64,000 bases of DNA from positions 368,923 to 432,922 of the forward strand of contig NZ_OESG01000014.1 of assembly GCF_900240945.1 (NCBI RefSeq). The letters are read 5' to 3'. The DNA is from Mycobacterium sp. 3519A (GTDB taxonomy: Bacteria > Actinomycetota > Actinomycetes > Mycobacteriales > Mycobacteriaceae). A model generated the notes under the pieces. The model made no database searches. It was given only the letters and a program-made list of their open reading frames with translations, and was not told the DNA's origin. A program made the translations under genes and the position numbers. Positions 61,859 through 64,000 of the stretch are shown here, piece after piece. Numbering within the stretch: position 1 is the first letter of the stretch; every line of letters begins with the position of its first letter.

Positions 61859-62964
61859 AACATCGCCGTTTCCGTCGGCTGCCCCAGCAGAACCCGGCCA
61901 GGGAGTTCACGTGAGGCCAGGTTCACCTGGAAATGCGCGGTGGCGGTGAACGCATCGCGGAACCGGCGTTGCAGCGGTGCTCCGTCGTAGATCGCGCTGC
62001 CGCCGGCCAGGTCGTACATGGTGCGCACCACATCGGCCGCCGCGCGGACCCCGTGGGTGGCGGCCAGCCGCAACCGGGTGCGCGCCTCCACCGGCACCGA
62101 TGGGCCTGCTTCGCTTGCCTGCCAAGCTGTTTCGACTGCCTGGTAGTAGAGCGCCCGCGCGCTCTCCAGATCCGCCTCGGTCCCGGCGACAGCGGCCTGG
62201 ATGGTCGGACGTTCGGCGAGCGTGCGGGCGGAAGCCTGCGCCTTCTTGGCTCCGGCCAACACGACGAAGTCGTCGATGGCGGCGCGGGCGTTGCCCATCG
62301 CGGCCGCGGTGATGCACGCCGCGAAGAATCCGAAGGGCGGGAACCGGTACAACGGCCGGTCGATCACCGGCCCGTCGAACAACGACAGCACCCGGTCATC
62401 CGGAACGAACACGTCGTCGGCCACCGCGTCGTGACTTCCGGTGCCCCGCAGGCCGAGGGTGTGCCACGTGTCGAGCACCTGCAGTTGCGCGGTGGGCAAT
62501 GCGACCACAGCGGGCCGGTCGTCGAGCACACATCCGGCGAAGAGGATGTCGGCGTGGGTGATTCCGCTGCAGAACGCCCACCGCCCCGACACCACCACGC
62601 CGCCGGACACCCTGTGGGCCTTGCCTTGCGGCGCCCACACTCCCGCCGCCACGCCACGTCCGCCGCCGAAGTACTCCTCCCGACTGGTCGACGGCAGGTA
62701 CGCGACCAGCAGGCTTGCCGTCGTTGCAATCGAGACGCACCACCCGGCCGAGGTGTCGCCGCGGGCGATCTGTTCGGCGCAACGCAGCGCGGTGCCCGGG
62801 TCCAACTCGGGACCGTCCACTTCGACGGGGGCGCCTGCCCGCAGCAGGCCCGCGTCGCGCAACGCGTCGACGAGTTCGGCGGGCAACCGGCGCTCGGCAT
62901 CGATCTGCGGCCCCAAACCGGCTGCCATATCGGCGATCTGTCGGGCACGCCCGTGAATGTCCAA
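61855..62964 (-). CDS. Acyl-CoA dehydrogenase-fold flavin monooxygenase-like protein
   Basis: Flavoprotein of 369 residues resembling the acyl-CoA dehydrogenase type-2 group (HsaA, DszC-like group D monooxygenases), not classical FadE. Landmarks are QIARGDTSAGWCVSIATTASLL, VSGRWAFCSGITHADILFAGCV, LRGTGSHDAVADDVFVPDDRVLS and the C-terminal YDLAGGSAIYDGAPLQRRFRDAFTATAHFQV. Such proteins hydroxylate aromatic rings or N/S atoms with reduced flavin. TTG at 62964 is taken because GGAGAGG precedes it by 10 bases; further upstream would run through the operator array. Confidence 0.83.
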   Translation of the reverse strand: MDIHGRARQIADMAAGLGPQIDAERRLPAELVDALRDAGLLRAGAPVEVDGPELDPGTALRCAEQIARGDTSAGWCVSIATTASLLVAYLPSTSREEYFGGGRGVAAGVWAPQGKAHRVSGGVVVSGRWAFCSGITHADILFAGCVLDDRPAVVALPTAQLQVLDTWHTLGLRGTGSHDAVADDVFVPDDRVLSLFDGPVIDRPLYRFPPFGFFAACITAAAMGNARAAIDDFVVLAGAKKAQASARTLAERPTIQAAVAGTEADLESARALYYQAVETAWQASEAGPSVPVEARTRLRLAATHGVRAAADVVRTMYDLAGGSAIYDGAPLQRRFRDAFTATAHFQVNLASRELPGRVLLGQPTETAML

Positions 62965-62984
62965 CTGTCCACGACCTCTCCGAG

Positions 62985-63024
62985 AGCTACACTGCTGTAG
63001 CTTAAAGCTACGGCACTGTAGCTT
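62985..63024. promoter_or_regulatory. Palindrome array for the 63-kb TetR
   Basis: AGCTACA-CTGC-TGTAGCT (62985-63002) and AAGCTAC-N6-GTAGCTT (63005-63024) are perfect 7-bp-arm palindromes with centres 21 bp apart, two helical turns. Their inner arms form a third palindrome, GTAGCTTAAAGCTAC (62997-63011). Four alternating half-sites in 40 bp lie between the divergent operon and TetR starts, implying cooperative binding of two TetR dimers. Confidence 0.85.
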
Positions 63025-63055
63025 CACTGGCAGGGCGACTGTCAAGGAGGTGCCG

Positions 63056-63673
63056 ATGGCCCAGGCCGCGCAACGGCGCAATCGGCCCTACGCCCCCCGA
63101 CTGTCGCCCCAGCAACGCCGCGAACAACTGCTGGACATCGTGCTCGACGTGATCGACACCGAAGGTGTCGGCGCGGTCAGCATGGATGCGGTCGCCCGCC
63201 GCGCAGGCGTCACCCGACCGGTGGTGTACGGCCAATTCACCGATGCCAACGCGATGTTGCGCGCCTGCCTCGACCGCGAGGAACAGCGGGCCCTGGCGCA
63301 GATTCTGGACGCCATGCCCGGCGACGGTGCGGACACCGCCGAGGCGTTTCACCGCCTGTTCGACGCATATTTGACCGCGGTCGCCGAAGCGCCGCAGCGA
63401 TGGCGGTCGATCTTCATGATCGCCCCGAGTTGGACGCCCACGCTGAGTAGGAGCATCGCCAGGATCCGTGCGCACATGGTGCGGGATTGCGAAGCGGCGC
63501 TGCGTAAGTCACGCGCGGGCGGCAGACAGGCCGACCGCGAACTGTTGGCCCACCACCTGGTGGCCGCGCTGTGGGAATCGGGGCGACTGCTATTGGTGGC
63601 TCCCGACGAGTACAGCCACAAGCGCTTGTTGCGCTCGCTGGACGCGATGTTCGTCGCGCTCACGCAGCGGTGA
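63056..63673 (+). CDS. TetR-family regulator of the oxidoreductase operon
   Basis: TetR repressor of 205 residues. The helix-turn-helix is SMDAVARRAGVTRPVVYGQF, about residues 42-61, and the helical effector domain follows. The ATG of MAQAAQRRNR has AAGGAGG five bases before it; a longer start would run through the operator array and lacks a ribosome site. It faces the three-gene oxidoreductase operon and ends next to the converging HtrA-like gene. Confidence 0.92.
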   Translation: MAQAAQRRNRPYAPRLSPQQRREQLLDIVLDVIDTEGVGAVSMDAVARRAGVTRPVVYGQFTDANAMLRACLDREEQRALAQILDAMPGDGADTAEAFHRLFDAYLTAVAEAPQRWRSIFMIAPSWTPTLSRSIARIRAHMVRDCEAALRKSRAGGRQADRELLAHHLVAALWESGRLLLVAPDEYSHKRLLRSLDAMFVALTQR

Positions 63674-64000
63674 CTACGACGACTTCTTGGCGTCCGGCTT
63701 GATGGTCAGCGTGATCGTCTTGCCGTCGCGCAGCACCTCGATCGGCGCGTCCTGACCGACCTTGAGTTGCCGAACCCCGACGGATAGCTCGTCGAGGCTG
63801 TTGATCTTGCGGTCGCCGATCTTGACGATGACGTCCTTCTCAGCGAGGCCTGCGCGCTGGGCCGGGCTGTTCGGGTTCACCTTGGTGACCCGCGCGCCGC
63901 CGGTTCCGCTGTCGTTCACCGACTCGGCGGTGATGCCCAGCGTCGCGTGCGCGATCTTGCCGTCGCGGATCAGCGTCTCGACGACGTCCCTGGCCTCGTT
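63674..64000 (-). CDS. HtrA-like serine protease, C-terminal part
   Basis: Only the last 108 codons are in the window. They hold the end of the protease domain (NEARDVVETLIRDGKIAHATLGI) and a complete PDZ domain (ARVTKVNPNSPAQRAGLAEKDVIVKIGDRKINSLDELSVGVRQL...). This order is that of membrane-anchored mycobacterial HtrA/DegP proteases, and it seems nearest to the Rv1223 type. The catalytic His-Asp-Ser triad would be outside the window. It converges with the TetR gene. Confidence 0.85.
   Translation of the reverse strand, partial: NEARDVVETLIRDGKIAHATLGITAESVNDSGTGGARVTKVNPNSPAQRAGLAEKDVIVKIGDRKINSLDELSVGVRQLKVGQDAPIEVLRDGKTITLTIKPDAKKSS

Overview
The window is high-GC actinobacterial DNA from a fast-growing Mycobacterium (Mycolicibacterium). 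It carries one end of an ESX-3 type VII secretion locus, an MspA-type porin (known from fast growers), a TrHbN-type truncated haemoglobin, LigD-POL paralogues and many TetR, FadE and F420-type genes. From 1 to about 26.6 kb the gene order is, by recollection, that of M. tuberculosis Rv0269c-Rv0286 read in reverse: ppe4, pe5, eccC3, eccB3, eccA3, methyltransferase (Rv0281-like), MpaB-like (Rv0276-like), TetR (Rv0275c-like), VOC protein (Rv0274-like), TetR (Rv0273c-like), hydrolase (Rv0272c-like), fadE6, fadD2, polD2. Insertions relative to that order are an LLM oxidoreductase at 9.4 kb, a D-2-hydroxyacid dehydrogenase at 15.2 kb, and an 18.5-23.5 kb module with a LysR regulator, an APC permease and a class IV aminotransferase that closely resembles (R)-selective amine transaminases.

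1-9.3 kb: ESX-3 genes on the minus strand (eccA3-eccB3-eccC3-PE-PPE-esxG), each stop overlapping the next start, behind a compact array of IdeR-like palindromes. The PPE gene is broken by about 148 bp of AT-rich sequence. 9.3-26.6 kb: lipid and aromatic-type catabolic genes with TetR regulators, the amine module, an SDR, fadD2 with a minisatellite at its C-terminus, and the LigD-POL-like polD2. 26.7-40.2 kb: a STAS protein, an acyl-CoA dehydrogenase, an M42 peptidase, a secreted clan-A glycosyl hydrolase, a purine-type permease, an XRE/SDR pair, a CsbD/coiled-coil pair, a DUF4383 membrane protein, a second LigD-POL gene (polD1-like) and an MFS transporter.

40.2-57 kb is more accessory in character: a TetR plus an FMN reductase gene broken by about 148 bp of C-rich sequence, a TetR, the porin, 1.2 kb without a convincing gene, two convergent paralogous LysR genes, a 938-residue LAL-type LuxR regulator, an esterase-like hydrolase, a SnoaL-like protein, and an SDR / FAD-reductase / lipoprotein operon facing a truncated haemoglobin. 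57-64 kb: an MFS transporter, a CocE/NonD lipoprotein hydrolase, four tRNA genes (Lys-CTT, Arg-CCG, Arg-ACG, Arg-TCT), a tightly coupled three-gene flavin/F420/NADPH oxidoreductase operon opposite its TetR gene with a palindrome array between them, and the C-terminus of an HtrA-like protease.

No convincing wholly new multi-gene system is visible. The items most worth a second look are the amine-transaminase module, the operator arrays at 9.25, 40.85 and 63.0 kb, the fadD2 minisatellite, the two LigD-POL paralogues, and the two suspect 148-bp insertions, which are probably sequencing or assembly artefacts.
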